DNA from: Falsiroseomonas algicola
GTDB taxonomy: Bacteria > Pseudomonadota > Alphaproteobacteria > Acetobacterales > Acetobacteraceae
DNA: 64,000 nucleotides
NCBI RefSeq assembly: GCF_011040385.1
Contig: NZ_JAAIKB010000022.1
Coordinates: 1 to 64,000 of the forward strand
Direction of reading: 5' to 3'
Shown here piece after piece: positions 34,824-44,766 of the stretch. Every line of letters starts with the position of its first letter. The first letter of the stretch is position 1. The notes beneath the pieces were generated by a model. That model was not told the DNA's origin and did not search any database. It saw only the letters and a list, made by a program, of their open reading frames with translations. Made by a program: the position numbers and the translations under genes.

Positions 34824-37800
34824 TAGCCTCCGAGCTTATCGGTGCCGTCGCCGCAGCTATCCTTTCCGAGGAGCTCGCACCCGATACAGGCGGCTCGCAG
34901 GGCACCGGCCGCTACGCGCTCAACCTCGGGCCGGAGCAGACGGCCGCGGTCGCGAAGGCTGTGCTCGCCGATCCAGTGCTCCAGGAACGGATCGAGCTGA
35001 AGCTCCCGGCCGACTACCTCGCGGGATACGGCCTGCCCGACGAGACGCTCACGTCGCTGCCGGCGACCTATTTCCGCAACGCGGACTGCTCCAAAGCGGC
35101 CTTCCTGCTTGCGAGCGTCGAGCACGACGAGGAGGCCTCCTTCAACGAAATCGCTCGGCTCGGGCCTTCTGAGCTGCTGGAGCGTCTGGATCTTTGGGTT
35201 CGCATTGCGTCGGCGGGTCTGACACTTCCTGAGGAGCAGCTACGCTGGTGGGAGAAGGCGCTCGCCGGCCTCCGGGACCTCCGCCTCGTATCTCTCGACA
35301 GGTTTGCGGATTACGTTCTTCGGACGCGCGACGCCGTAGAGGGCGACGGCCTGCCGCTGCTGCGTGCGATGGGCTTCGCGCTTCCGGCGCTGCGCCTCCC
35401 GCGTGACAGCTCGTACTTCCTTGGCTTGAAGGAGAAGGTGCGTGGTCACGCGTCGGCTTGGCGTGCACAGTTTGCGAATGCCCAGCGTCGCCGCGGCGGC
35501 CTGCTCCTGAAGCAGACAGCTTCTCAACTGATTCTGGGTGAGGACGATCTCTCCTCGGCCTTCGAGAAGGTGCGCGAGGCTATTCCGGAGGCACATCACC
35601 CCAGCGTCACGGCTTTTATCGCCGCGCCGAGCGGCTGGAACTCGCAGGCAGCCCGGCTCTCTGAGTGTGAGTGGGAAGAGGTAAAGCCCCTCTTCGACGG
35701 CCTGCAGCGGGAGAAGTTCAATCTTGCGCAGGGGACTCTCGACTTCTACGCAGAGCGCGAGCCAGGCCTGCTGTCGGACGACGACCGGGAGTACCTTAAG
35801 TTGCTTGCCGGCCGCCGCACCAGCGAGGCGACCGAGGACGACGCAGGGTTCTACGAGGCGCACCGCGGTGAGCTCAAGGAAGACCGAAAGCTGAAGTCCG
35901 CCTGGGACCGGTTCGTCTTCGGCAGGCCCATCGAGGCGACTGACTTCTTAGCGGGGTTGAGCGCCGCCCTGGAGCCTCTCTTCAATCGAGCCCCTTCCGG
36001 AGTGGGCCGTCGGCTCAGTATCCGGTGCGAGCGCGCCACCAAGCGCGATCTGCGTGAGCTGAACGTGGACGCCGGCCTCTTCTTCGCCCACCGCTACGCT
36101 GGTCTGGAGAGACTTCTTGGGGACAACGTCGCTTGGGACGTCGGTGATCTTTTCGCCTTCCCCGAGCTTACCGTTGCCTGGCGCTCTGCCGGCAAGGGCG
36201 GCCTAAACCGATCAGTCGCGCGCTCTGCGCTGCAGCTTCGGTTCGTGCTGGAACTCGAGACAGACACGGAGACGGGGAGCACCCAGAGTTGCTCAGCGCA
36301 GCTCGTTTGGCGCCACGAGCCGAACGCCGTCACGAGCCAGCTCCCCGAGGATTGGGGGCGACTGGCCAAGCATCCATTCATCGCATGCAGGGCTTCGCGC
36401 GACTTTGGATCAAAGGCTCGGGCGCAAACGATCAACCTTGCTGACGTCCGGACCCTCGTCCCGGCGTATGACCGTGACCGCGGGTCCTTCGTGCCGGCCT
36501 ACAAGGCTGATCGAGACATCGCCATTCACTGGCGCCGGAATCTTCGCGCCTGCCTCGAAGGCAGATACCTCTCCGCTGCTACGGCCGCTTCGCTGGAAGC
36601 GGCGTTCAGCCGCTTTGAGGACGCCTACAGCCAGGCAATCCGCAATTTTCCATCACACGGCGCCGCGGCACATGCCAACCGCACCCAAGTAACCGCATTC
36701 GCGTCGCTCCTGGAGCTGGTGCTTACTCTCGCCAAAGGTGACCGCAACCGCGGACTACTGCTGCAGCCTCTTCTACAGATCGGCGTTGTCCCGGTGGACG
36801 GGGGCGCCCCGGCGGCAGTTGTCGCGCCTTGGCACCCACTGCGCCTGGCCGCGCTCTGGCGGAAGGCACGCCTAGTCGCCGACCTGGTGCAGCGCTTGCT
36901 CACTTCACGCGACGCGGCGGCTGGCGACACGCGCCTTTTCTTTCGCGACTTGGCCGCCGACCTAGCACACCCCCTCTATCCTGAGATTGTCATCGCTTGG
37001 ACTGCAGACGAGCCGCGCCTGCTGGCAGTGAGCGACGTCGTGGGGGACTACACCCTCAACGAGCCTCCAGTCACAACTCCCGATGCCGGCGAGGACACCA
37101 ACGAGAATCCGGCGGAGGGGAGCGCGTGTGTGCTCGACCTGGTGCGGCGGTACCTCGCCCTTAACCCTCACGAGCGGGCTAACCTGTCCGTCGTGCTGTT
37201 CAACTGCGATTCCGCTAGGCTGCCGCAGGCGGTGGTTGAGCGCGTTGCGTCCATTCAGGACGACGAGGACGTCCGTTGCCAAGTCCTCCTCAGACACGTG
37301 GACGGAGGCCGACTGCGCGACCTCTATCGTGCGATCCTATCGGCCGAAGTGGACGCCGACGCGTATAGCCCGAGCGAGGCGACTCAAGACTTCATGGCGC
37401 GGCTACGTATCTCCGTCGTGGCGGACCAAGCCCCGCCGCCCGATCCGAGGGACGGATGCCCATACGACATTGTCTTCTCGCAGGATGTCATCTCCCGGCA
37501 CGCGCGCGTCGAGTGGTACCCCGAGAAGGCTGATCCTGCTGACTTCGCCGCGCTCATGCCCTCCCGGTGGTCGCGCCGGCGGCCGGCAGCGGCGGACGAC
37601 CTGAAGTCAGCGGCCTACCTGTGCTGCCCAGTGCAGCCTCTTGAGGGGTGGTCCTACCTCTCTGCCATGGCGACGATTTTCCGCGGCGACTGGGATGGGG
37701 ACACCGGGCGCCGGCTCCTACCCGTGCGGCAGCTCGATTTCCGTGATCCGCGGACCTCTCGCATCTTCCAAGAGACCCACGACCTGGGCGGATGGGTGGT

Positions 37801-40051
37801 GAACTTCGACGACCTTCTCGACCGTCGGCAGCTCCTAAATCAAGACGTCCGCGTGATCCGCTTCAAGCAGACATCCACGCAGGGTCGCAATCTCATCATC
37901 TCGTCGCGGGCGCCTTTGAGCCTTCTTCGCTCAATGATTCTCCACCGCCTGCGCTCGCTCGCCCTCGACCTTTCCGAGGCCGACCTGCGAGCACTAGCGG
38001 ACCGGCTCATCGACGACGCCAATGACGTGTCCGGTGATATTGTGCTCCGAGCTGCTCGGCGCGGCCAAAGCGCGAGCGAGCTAATCGGCGTTGTGCTCAG
38101 CCGCCGCCTTCTGCGCGACGAGCTTGGCGACGATCGCCTGGCTGGCTGGTACTTCCTCGACGACTATGCGGCCTGGGTCGGACAGCGCGAGGAGCAACTC
38201 GCCGACCTGCTCGCCATAAGCCCCATGGTGGGGCCCGGCGGCGTTCTGCGCGCGTCACTCCTCGTGGCCGAGGCGAAGTATGTAGAGCTGGAGAGCCTCG
38301 CCGCGAAGCGAAAGGAGTCCCAGAAGCAGCTGCGAGACACGCTGAAGCGCATCGACGAGGCGGTGTTCGGCGAGCCGGAGCGCCTGGACCGCCAGTCCTG
38401 GCTCTCGCGCCTGGCCGACCTGATGCTCGACGGCATCCGTGTCCCGGCAGCCAGCGGCGTAGACCTGGGCGAATGGCGGCGCGCCATGCGCGAAGGGCGC
38501 TGCGAGATCGAGCTCCGCGGCGTTTCACACGTCTTCGTACCGACAGGTGCCGACGAGGACCCCACCGAATTCTCCGAGCTCCCCGGCGCGGCCGGCGCGC
38601 ATCAAGAGGTCTACGGGCGCGGAGCGCTGAAGCGGTTGCTGATGGCCTACTGGCAGCGCCGAAGCACGCTAGACATTCGGCGGCAGTTAGGAGCGGACCA
38701 CCTCAACGCAGCGCCGTCCTGGCGGCGGCCGAGCCGCGCAGAGCCCGCGCCGGACCTGGAAAGCCGTGGTCCTTCGACCAGAGCCACGATTACTTCAGAG
38801 ACGCCCTCGACGGAACGTCTTGCGCAGGCCTCGCCTCCAAGATCCGCGGCTCAGCCCCCATTGGCCGCATCGAGCGCGCAGCCTTCAGGTTGGGCGCACC
38901 CGGACATCAACGTCTTGCTGCGCGCTCCGGAAGCAGCGACGCTGCCAACCGACGGTTCGAGCGAGTGGCTCTCCCGGGTGTCCAGCGCCACCAAGGGTGC
39001 GCTCCAGCAGCTTCAGCTACAGGCCAAACTCCTCGGCGCGTCTCTGACGCCCAACAGCGCACTCCTGCGGTTCGCGGGCAGCGCGAACCTAACCGTCGAA
39101 CAGGTGAACAAGCGGCGATCAGAGTTGCTCACCACCTTTGGCCTGAACATCATCTCGATCCGGCCAGAGCCGGGGGCAGTGGTGCTGGCCGTCGAGCGTG
39201 ACCCCAGACAGATAGTGTCGATAGAGACCCTCTGGTCGTCGTGGACTCCGCCACAGAACGGATGGGGCAACCAAGAGCTACTGATCGGCGTCCGGGAGCG
39301 CGATGGAAACCCCTTGATCCTTGCACCGTCGTCGCTGCACGCGCCCCACACCCTGATCGCGGGCAGCACGGGTAGCGGCAAGTCCGTTCTTGTCCAGAAC
39401 ATCCTCCTTGCGATCGCCGCAACCAACTCGCCCGAGCAAGCACGCATTGTGATGATCGATCCGAAACAGGGTGTGGACTACTTCGCGTTTGAGGATCTCC
39501 CGCATCTCGACGGGGGAATCATCGACAACCAGGAGATCGCGACCCAGCGCCTGGCCGACCTCGTGCGGGAGATGGATCGTCGGTACGTCCTCTTCCGAGA
39601 GGCGCGTACGTCAAACCTTGCAAGCTTCAATGCAAAAGCTCAGCCAGAGCATCGGCTTCCAGTCATCTGGCTTGTGCACGACGAATTCGCAGAGTGGATG
39701 CTGACCGAAGAGTACCGCGAGGCGATCTCCGCTATGGTGCAGCGGTTGGGAGTGAAGGCGCGCGCTGCCGGAATTCACCTAATTTTCGCAGCGCAGCGAC
39801 CCGACGCCAACGTCATGCCAATGCAGCTTCGCGCAAATCTTGGAAACCGGCTGATTCTTCGAGTGGATTCAGAAGGCACCTCCGAGATAGCGCTGGGCGA
39901 GCGGGGAGCGGAAAGGCTCCTCGGTCGGGGCCATCTGCTGGCCAAGCTGGAGGGGGAGAGAGAGCTCGTTTACGCGCAAGTTCCTTACGTGACGCCCGAC
40001 TTCATTGAAACCGTAGTCCAGCTAGCTCTGAACAAAAAAGCGGACCCCTAG
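34820..40051 (+). CDS. sspH: SspH, HerA/FtsK-like translocase of the restriction module
   Basis: 1743 residues from the ATG that overlaps the sspG stop. The first about 1300 residues carry no motif I can name. A Pro/Ser-rich linker (around 1325-1370) precedes the ATPase: AGSTGSGKSVLVQNIL (Walker A at 1515-1522), MIDPKQGVDYFAFE, IWLVHDEFAEWM (Walker B) and HLIFAAQRPDANVMP. This is the FtsK/HerA pattern of DptH/SspH. The protein is expected to translocate on and help damage non-phosphorothioated DNA. It ends the operon. Confidence 0.9.
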   Translation: MIASELIGAVAAAILSEELAPDTGGSQGTGRYALNLGPEQTAAVAKAVLADPVLQERIELKLPADYLAGYGLPDETLTSLPATYFRNADCSKAAFLLASVEHDEEASFNEIARLGPSELLERLDLWVRIASAGLTLPEEQLRWWEKALAGLRDLRLVSLDRFADYVLRTRDAVEGDGLPLLRAMGFALPALRLPRDSSYFLGLKEKVRGHASAWRAQFANAQRRRGGLLLKQTASQLILGEDDLSSAFEKVREAIPEAHHPSVTAFIAAPSGWNSQAARLSECEWEEVKPLFDGLQREKFNLAQGTLDFYAEREPGLLSDDDREYLKLLAGRRTSEATEDDAGFYEAHRGELKEDRKLKSAWDRFVFGRPIEATDFLAGLSAALEPLFNRAPSGVGRRLSIRCERATKRDLRELNVDAGLFFAHRYAGLERLLGDNVAWDVGDLFAFPELTVAWRSAGKGGLNRSVARSALQLRFVLELETDTETGSTQSCSAQLVWRHEPNAVTSQLPEDWGRLAKHPFIACRASRDFGSKARAQTINLADVRTLVPAYDRDRGSFVPAYKADRDIAIHWRRNLRACLEGRYLSAATAASLEAAFSRFEDAYSQAIRNFPSHGAAAHANRTQVTAFASLLELVLTLAKGDRNRGLLLQPLLQIGVVPVDGGAPAAVVAPWHPLRLAALWRKARLVADLVQRLLTSRDAAAGDTRLFFRDLAADLAHPLYPEIVIAWTADEPRLLAVSDVVGDYTLNEPPVTTPDAGEDTNENPAEGSACVLDLVRRYLALNPHERANLSVVLFNCDSARLPQAVVERVASIQDDEDVRCQVLLRHVDGGRLRDLYRAILSAEVDADAYSPSEATQDFMARLRISVVADQAPPPDPRDGCPYDIVFSQDVISRHARVEWYPEKADPADFAALMPSRWSRRRPAAADDLKSAAYLCCPVQPLEGWSYLSAMATIFRGDWDGDTGRRLLPVRQLDFRDPRTSRIFQETHDLGGWVVNFDDLLDRRQLLNQDVRVIRFKQTSTQGRNLIISSRAPLSLLRSMILHRLRSLALDLSEADLRALADRLIDDANDVSGDIVLRAARRGQSASELIGVVLSRRLLRDELGDDRLAGWYFLDDYAAWVGQREEQLADLLAISPMVGPGGVLRASLLVAEAKYVELESLAAKRKESQKQLRDTLKRIDEAVFGEPERLDRQSWLSRLADLMLDGIRVPAASGVDLGEWRRAMREGRCEIELRGVSHVFVPTGADEDPTEFSELPGAAGAHQEVYGRGALKRLLMAYWQRRSTLDIRRQLGADHLNAAPSWRRPSRAEPAPDLESRGPSTRATITSETPSTERLAQASPPRSAAQPPLAASSAQPSGWAHPDINVLLRAPEAATLPTDGSSEWLSRVSSATKGALQQLQLQAKLLGASLTPNSALLRFAGSANLTVEQVNKRRSELLTTFGLNIISIRPEPGAVVLAVERDPRQIVSIETLWSSWTPPQNGWGNQELLIGVRERDGNPLILAPSSLHAPHTLIAGSTGSGKSVLVQNILLAIAATNSPEQARIVMIDPKQGVDYFAFEDLPHLDGGIIDNQEIATQRLADLVREMDRRYVLFREARTSNLASFNAKAQPEHRLPVIWLVHDEFAEWMLTEEYREAISAMVQRLGVKARAAGIHLIFAAQRPDANVMPMQLRANLGNRLILRVDSEGTSEIALGERGAERLLGRGHLLAKLEGERELVYAQVPYVTPDFIETVVQLALNKKADP

Positions 40052-40072
40052 CATACGCGCGAACGCGCATGC
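40051..40072. terminator. Weak hairpin between convergent genes
   Basis: GCAT-GCGCG and CGCGC-ATGC can pair with a 2-base bulge in the 27-bp gap separating sspH from the convergent receiver-like gene. It may terminate transcription in both directions; the stem is imperfect. Confidence 0.3.
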
Positions 40073-40078
40073 ATTTGA

Positions 40079-42010
40079 TCATGCTGCGTCATCTTGGGAT
40101 ATCTCGACGGCTTCGCCATCTTCGTACTGGACGAGGATTTGACACCAAGGAGCCTTCGGACTGCTGTCGATTGCCTTTAGGCTTGAAAGAATGTTGTACG
40201 CCTGCTCGCCGTCCGCTTGGCCATCTCGGCAGAGTTTTTCGAGCAACGAGATCTGCGCCTTCGGCTGGAGAACGGCCACTATTTTTGTGGATGCATCCTC
40301 GTCAGCGCACGCTTGAATTTTCTGGAGGGCTTCAAGCAGGTTCTCGACGAAGCTCCGATGGTAAATGATGCGCGGCTTGTCAGTCCCGCCTCGCGACGGA
40401 ATCACGGCGCAGGCAGCAAGTTCGCCGCCTGGCAGCTCGAGCTTAATCGGACCTGCTTTGCCACGAACAACGACCTCGGCCCTTGCGGTCATGCCCATGG
40501 CCGGAGCTACTGCGAGACCAACCCGACCCATTTCGGCAAGCACTCGCCTTTGCAGTTCGTACGCGTAAAGCGGCCGGAGCGTGCCGAGCAGTCGGTGCTG
40601 CTTCTCGTTGCCGACGTCAGCGTAGTCAATGGTTCGAACGTCCTTCGGGTTCCATGTTACGTTAGCAGGCATGTTGCCGCGCATTATAAAATCTGCAATC
40701 GACGAATCAGGAGCGTTTAATCGATGAACAATTCCTGCGACGACTGTGAGACGTGGTGCCGCACGCTTTCCCTTCCGTAACACTAAATCGCATTCTGGCG
40801 TGACGACCGCAAGTACCTCATTTTGCTTTGGCGAACTGTAGATATCTCCTGTACGCATATCTATATTTTCGCGATCTAGTCGCACGTCGACTCGCGTACG
40901 ATAGTACAACTCTGCAATCCTTACTGTTGGGCCGTCGAATGCGCCCTCAATCTGGCTGCCTGGCTTACCCTTCGCAGCGCTCTCGTTCAACAGACTGAAA
41001 CTACTTTGTTTCCAATCCACGGAACGTGCCACCGCATCAACGAGAACTTCCCCGAAAAACCATTCTAGGTAGCTGGTGAGAGCTTGGCCCTCCTCTGCCA
41101 ACCTAAACCTTGAAAGGTAGGCCAAGTCCTTAAGTTCGAGTTCCGAGATATCCTGCCAGACGCCCGCAACCGCCTTATCAACACCTGCCTTCCAGTGGGT
41201 CAGAGCGTCTTCGATTGCTCCGGCAAACACATGCTGCTGAGCAATGTCCAGAAGTGCCTCAGCGGCTGCGGAGGCCACGGTGATTGACCCATCCCGCTCA
41301 GCAAGATCATCCTTCGCAAGAAAATGAAACCGGCTGGCAAAGATGGGCCTTTTGCTGTCACGGATCTCCTTTCTGAATGCATCAGCCTTGTCGCGCACAT
41401 CATGTGAAGACATCAAAATTACCGACGGACCAGCTCCCGGCTGAGCGTTCAAGACCTTCCGAACAATCTGCAGGGATGCTTGCCTTGCGCTCGCACCTGA
41501 AGAGGTTTCCGGATCTGCTTCTGGGGTCAGCGCGCCGTCGAGCAGATAATCTATAAACACTACCTGTGCCTGGACTTCCTGTAATGCGCCATCAGCAGCA
41601 TGAGATCCTATGCGAATTACCTCTATTCCTGTACATTTCGCGAGCAATTTAATAAGCGGCCGAATTTTCTCTAGATTCGAGCCCTTTATTGCCTTAAAGC
41701 GCCCAGCCGGATCAAATTTGTTATCGAGATTTTCGACGAATTTGTGATAAATCGCCCGCGTAACGCTTGTGAGGGCCTCGTTTCCGAACTCACTTTCATT
41801 TAGCGCAGCAATCGCCTGCTCAAGAATATCGCCTTTGATCTTCAGCGCTTTGCGTTGAGCGATGGCGGCGTCGCTCTCCAAGAAGTCCAACAATGGTCCC
41901 GCGTCCTCATTAGTGAGCACCGGGACGTCGAAGGCGTCGTCAATGACGACAACCCTGTTGATTCCCCCTTTCTCGATTGCGGCGATGATCCGCTTAGCGT
42001 GATCCACCAT
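40079..42010 (-). CDS. Large receiver-like protein, partner of the GHKL kinase-like protein
   Basis: 643 residues. The N-terminal 240 residues show the pattern of a response-regulator receiver stretched by a long helical insert: acidic pair at D24/D25 (VVVIDDAFD), candidate phospho-Asp D154 (VVFIDYLLDG), SS at 201-202 and K233 (FHFLAKDDL). The remaining 400 residues match no domain I know, and no HTH is seen, so the output is not obviously transcription. The gene overlaps the kinase-like gene by one base (TAATG). The DNA is visibly AT-richer than the ssp genes, pointing to separate acquisition. Function in defence is inferred from location only. Confidence 0.75.
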   Translation of the reverse strand: MVDHAKRIIAAIEKGGINRVVVIDDAFDVPVLTNEDAGPLLDFLESDAAIAQRKALKIKGDILEQAIAALNESEFGNEALTSVTRAIYHKFVENLDNKFDPAGRFKAIKGSNLEKIRPLIKLLAKCTGIEVIRIGSHAADGALQEVQAQVVFIDYLLDGALTPEADPETSSGASARQASLQIVRKVLNAQPGAGPSVILMSSHDVRDKADAFRKEIRDSKRPIFASRFHFLAKDDLAERDGSITVASAAAEALLDIAQQHVFAGAIEDALTHWKAGVDKAVAGVWQDISELELKDLAYLSRFRLAEEGQALTSYLEWFFGEVLVDAVARSVDWKQSSFSLLNESAAKGKPGSQIEGAFDGPTVRIAELYYRTRVDVRLDRENIDMRTGDIYSSPKQNEVLAVVTPECDLVLRKGKRAAPRLTVVAGIVHRLNAPDSSIADFIMRGNMPANVTWNPKDVRTIDYADVGNEKQHRLLGTLRPLYAYELQRRVLAEMGRVGLAVAPAMGMTARAEVVVRGKAGPIKLELPGGELAACAVIPSRGGTDKPRIIYHRSFVENLLEALQKIQACADEDASTKIVAVLQPKAQISLLEKLCRDGQADGEQAYNILSSLKAIDSSPKAPWCQILVQYEDGEAVEISQDDAA

Positions 42011-44394
42011 TAGCCCCCCATGTCGAGAACGAAAACGCTAAGACGTCCTTTGCGGTGCCGGCCAACTGCGCTATCGAGGTAGAGCTGCCACTCGTGGTAC
42101 TCTGCAAGTTCTCTTGAAATGTATAGACCAAGCCCACGACCAATCGATGCTGGCTTTGACGTGATAAATGGTTGGAAAATCAGCTCACGACGCTCTGGAG
42201 CGATTCCAGGCCCGTTATCTTCTACAGTGAGCGTCTTTTCGCTAATGTTGAGCTCCACCCAAATCTGCGGGTGGAAACCTACTTGATAGCGATCCTGCGC
42301 CTTCAGCCAGTAAATCGCATTAGCAAAGAGGTTCTCCAAAATTTGGATGACCATACCCCGCACAGCCTTCACCTTCAACGAAGGTAGCTTGCTGTGCAGC
42401 TTTATGCCGTGTCTCGCAAGTTCTCCAGCGTGATTTTCCAACACGTCGCGAACCAAGTCCGCCATATCGAAAGTCGACTTGGACTGACGACGTTCACCCG
42501 TTAGGTCATCGAACGCGGATATGCGCTTCTGAAGTGTAATCAGCTGGTCTTCCAGCGCCCTAAGGCTAGATGCAGTTAATGATTTTCGACTATCGCTGAC
42601 TAAGCGAAGTGTGTGCGACACCGACCGATCTAACTCATGGAAGATAAACTCCGTCATTAGCCCTATGCCGGCCAGATAGACAAACTTCTCTCGGTCGCTC
42701 GTAACCTCCTTGACGGCGTCATCGATTCGTTGGACGAGCGCCGCACACTGCGACGCGAGCTCGTCGACACCGCTCGCAACTCGCGCGACTAACGGCTGCG
42801 ATGAGGGGTCCAAGCGCTCGCGGAGTGCCCTGACGGCGTCCTGGACCTCTTGGTGCGTATCGCGGAAGGCAAGTGCCTTGATCTCCGCGTTCCGCTTTGT
42901 GACCTTCTCGGCGGCATCGACCTCGTTGATCAGGGTCCGCAGTTCGACGTGCAACACCCACATCATTATGGTTCGTAGCGCTGAAGCCGCGTCTGAATCG
43001 ATCAGTCCTTGCCGGTTTGTCTGTTCGCTTAATGCTGTGTGGGGTGCCCACACGCGAACGCGGCCAATCACCTGCTGTCGGTTCAGCTTAAAACCTGACA
43101 CACCGAACGCCACTACGTCTAAGCTAAGCCAATCATCTTGTGGTTCGCCATAAGGAAGAACACGGAACCCATACCGATAAAGCATCGGTCCGCCGGACCA
43201 TTGCGCGACTTGATCTCGCGTCTCGGAAGAGTTCATTGTAAGGTCTGGTACTTTTTCGACGACCCTACGGTTATACCAGTATACGTCGAACGAAAATGGA
43301 CCTAGCGCGCGAAGGGCATCCGGCTGGATCGGCACGAGCCTTACCGCTGCGTGACCACGCTTACCTCGTCGCTTTATCTCTTCCTGCGCAAGCGAGAAAA
43401 TTTCAGCGCCACGCTGATTGATCGGCCGCTCCGCAGCATAGCGATGGTACGCTACCCTGCCTTCGAGCACCGGCTCTTCCTTGTCAAAGTACAGCTTGCC
43501 ATGGGCAGACGCGTGAGCGGCGGAAAGAAGGGAGGGCGGAACCGACGGAACCAAGATACGATTCTCGTTGTGACGGACTTCAAGAAGCTTGTTTGCCAGT
43601 CCAGCCTCAAACGGATCGATCATTCGAGCGATCTTCCCCTGAAGCAGGTCACGAAAGCGATCCGGATTCCAATCACCCGTCAAATCAGATATGCGGATCC
43701 TTGTCCCTTTGGCCGTCTGATCTTTTTTAAATTCGCCTTCGGTGGGCTTGATTTTCACATCTGAGATGTCGACGTCTGTGTCATGCGAGAAGAGACGCCA
43801 ATTTATGTCGAGGAGATGCCACCTGGTGTCGCCTGCACGCGTAGTCCGGACACCAAGTCGTTCACCGAGTCTCATAGCGGAAAGTCGGCCAACTCCCTTA
43901 TCGCCGAGGTATTGCGCCCCGGCGATGTTGTCGGCACGGCGAGAGCGGGTTCCGATACGCAGAAAGACCTTGCTCAGGTCCTCAAATGACATTCCCTCGC
44001 CTATGTCTCGGACCTCGATCCAGTTCTCCTCTATGTAAGAGGCGTTTAGTTCTGCCTCGAAGCGTGACGCACTTACCGTCGCCTCCGAAAGGCGCCCTAA
44101 TAGAACCTGCTTAGCTTCCTCAGGAGCGGTTTCGATTAGTGAGGATTTAACAAAATGGAAAACGTCCTCTACAAGACTTAAACTAGACTTACTTTTCTTA
44201 GCGTCTTTATCACGGAGCATGCTGATTGCTCCGTTCAGGATCGATCTTGTGAAAACGATTCTAGCCGAAATGAATATTTTCGGCGATTTCGCGTCGACGG
44301 AATTCTTGATTAACTCATAAAGCGCGACTTCGTCTGAGCTAATCAGCTCCTTCCCAAGCTCAAGCAGCGTGCGAGCGGCAAATGTGAACGACAT
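42010..44394 (-). CDS. Double GHKL ATPase / histidine-kinase-like protein
   Basis: 794 residues with two ATPase modules. The N-terminus resembles MutL/Hsp90/MORC: ELIKNSVDA (N31, D34), VRDIGEGMSFEDL and GDKGVGRLSAMRLGE. The C-terminus resembles a histidine kinase: EFIFHELDRS with candidate phospho-acceptor H586, an N-box in ILENLFANAIYWLK, VEDNGPGIAP and GRGLGLYISREL. No membrane segment is present, so it senses something in the cytosol. It is cotranscribed with the receiver-like gene downstream. The domain pairing is unusual, and an antiphage signalling role is speculation. Confidence 0.85.
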   Translation of the reverse strand: MSFTFAARTLLELGKELISSDEVALYELIKNSVDAKSPKIFISARIVFTRSILNGAISMLRDKDAKKSKSSLSLVEDVFHFVKSSLIETAPEEAKQVLLGRLSEATVSASRFEAELNASYIEENWIEVRDIGEGMSFEDLSKVFLRIGTRSRRADNIAGAQYLGDKGVGRLSAMRLGERLGVRTTRAGDTRWHLLDINWRLFSHDTDVDISDVKIKPTEGEFKKDQTAKGTRIRISDLTGDWNPDRFRDLLQGKIARMIDPFEAGLANKLLEVRHNENRILVPSVPPSLLSAAHASAHGKLYFDKEEPVLEGRVAYHRYAAERPINQRGAEIFSLAQEEIKRRGKRGHAAVRLVPIQPDALRALGPFSFDVYWYNRRVVEKVPDLTMNSSETRDQVAQWSGGPMLYRYGFRVLPYGEPQDDWLSLDVVAFGVSGFKLNRQQVIGRVRVWAPHTALSEQTNRQGLIDSDAASALRTIMMWVLHVELRTLINEVDAAEKVTKRNAEIKALAFRDTHQEVQDAVRALRERLDPSSQPLVARVASGVDELASQCAALVQRIDDAVKEVTSDREKFVYLAGIGLMTEFIFHELDRSVSHTLRLVSDSRKSLTASSLRALEDQLITLQKRISAFDDLTGERRQSKSTFDMADLVRDVLENHAGELARHGIKLHSKLPSLKVKAVRGMVIQILENLFANAIYWLKAQDRYQVGFHPQIWVELNISEKTLTVEDNGPGIAPERRELIFQPFITSKPASIGRGLGLYISRELAEYHEWQLYLDSAVGRHRKGRLSVFVLDMGG

Positions 44395-44766
44395 CGTCCC
44401 ACATTGTTAGGTGGACGCGCTGTGGTTGCCAAGGAGGCTGCCACTAGGCAACCGAATAGTGGAATCCGATGAGGCGCGGGCGTGTGAGGCGTCGCGCCCG
44501 TGTCGTCGCGGCACTAAGGCCCGCGCGCTGAGTCGTTGCCGAAGGTGCTCGATCGGACCCATCTATGGCAGCCGGAGTAGACTTTGTCGCTGTAGCGAGC
44601 TGCCAGGATAGTGTTGCGGCCAAGGCTGCCGTTCATCATGCCGGATGGCGATGCCTTTCGCATTCTTGAGCCCAGCTGGCACCATTATCCACGGTAACTG
44701 AAATTACCGCTGGTAATTCGGCCGGCGCCGGGGCAGGGTGCCCCGGGGGCGATCCGGGGGGATCCT
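44395..44766. other. Intergenic region with inverted GGTAA repeats
   Basis: 372 bp between the leftward kinase-like gene and the rightward recombinase, without a gene. GGTAA (44693-44697), TTACC (44704-44708) and GGTAA (44712-44716) form a small inverted/direct repeat set about 55 bp before the recombinase start. They are candidate binding sites for the recombinase or a regulator. Promoters of both genes must lie here. Confidence 0.4.
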
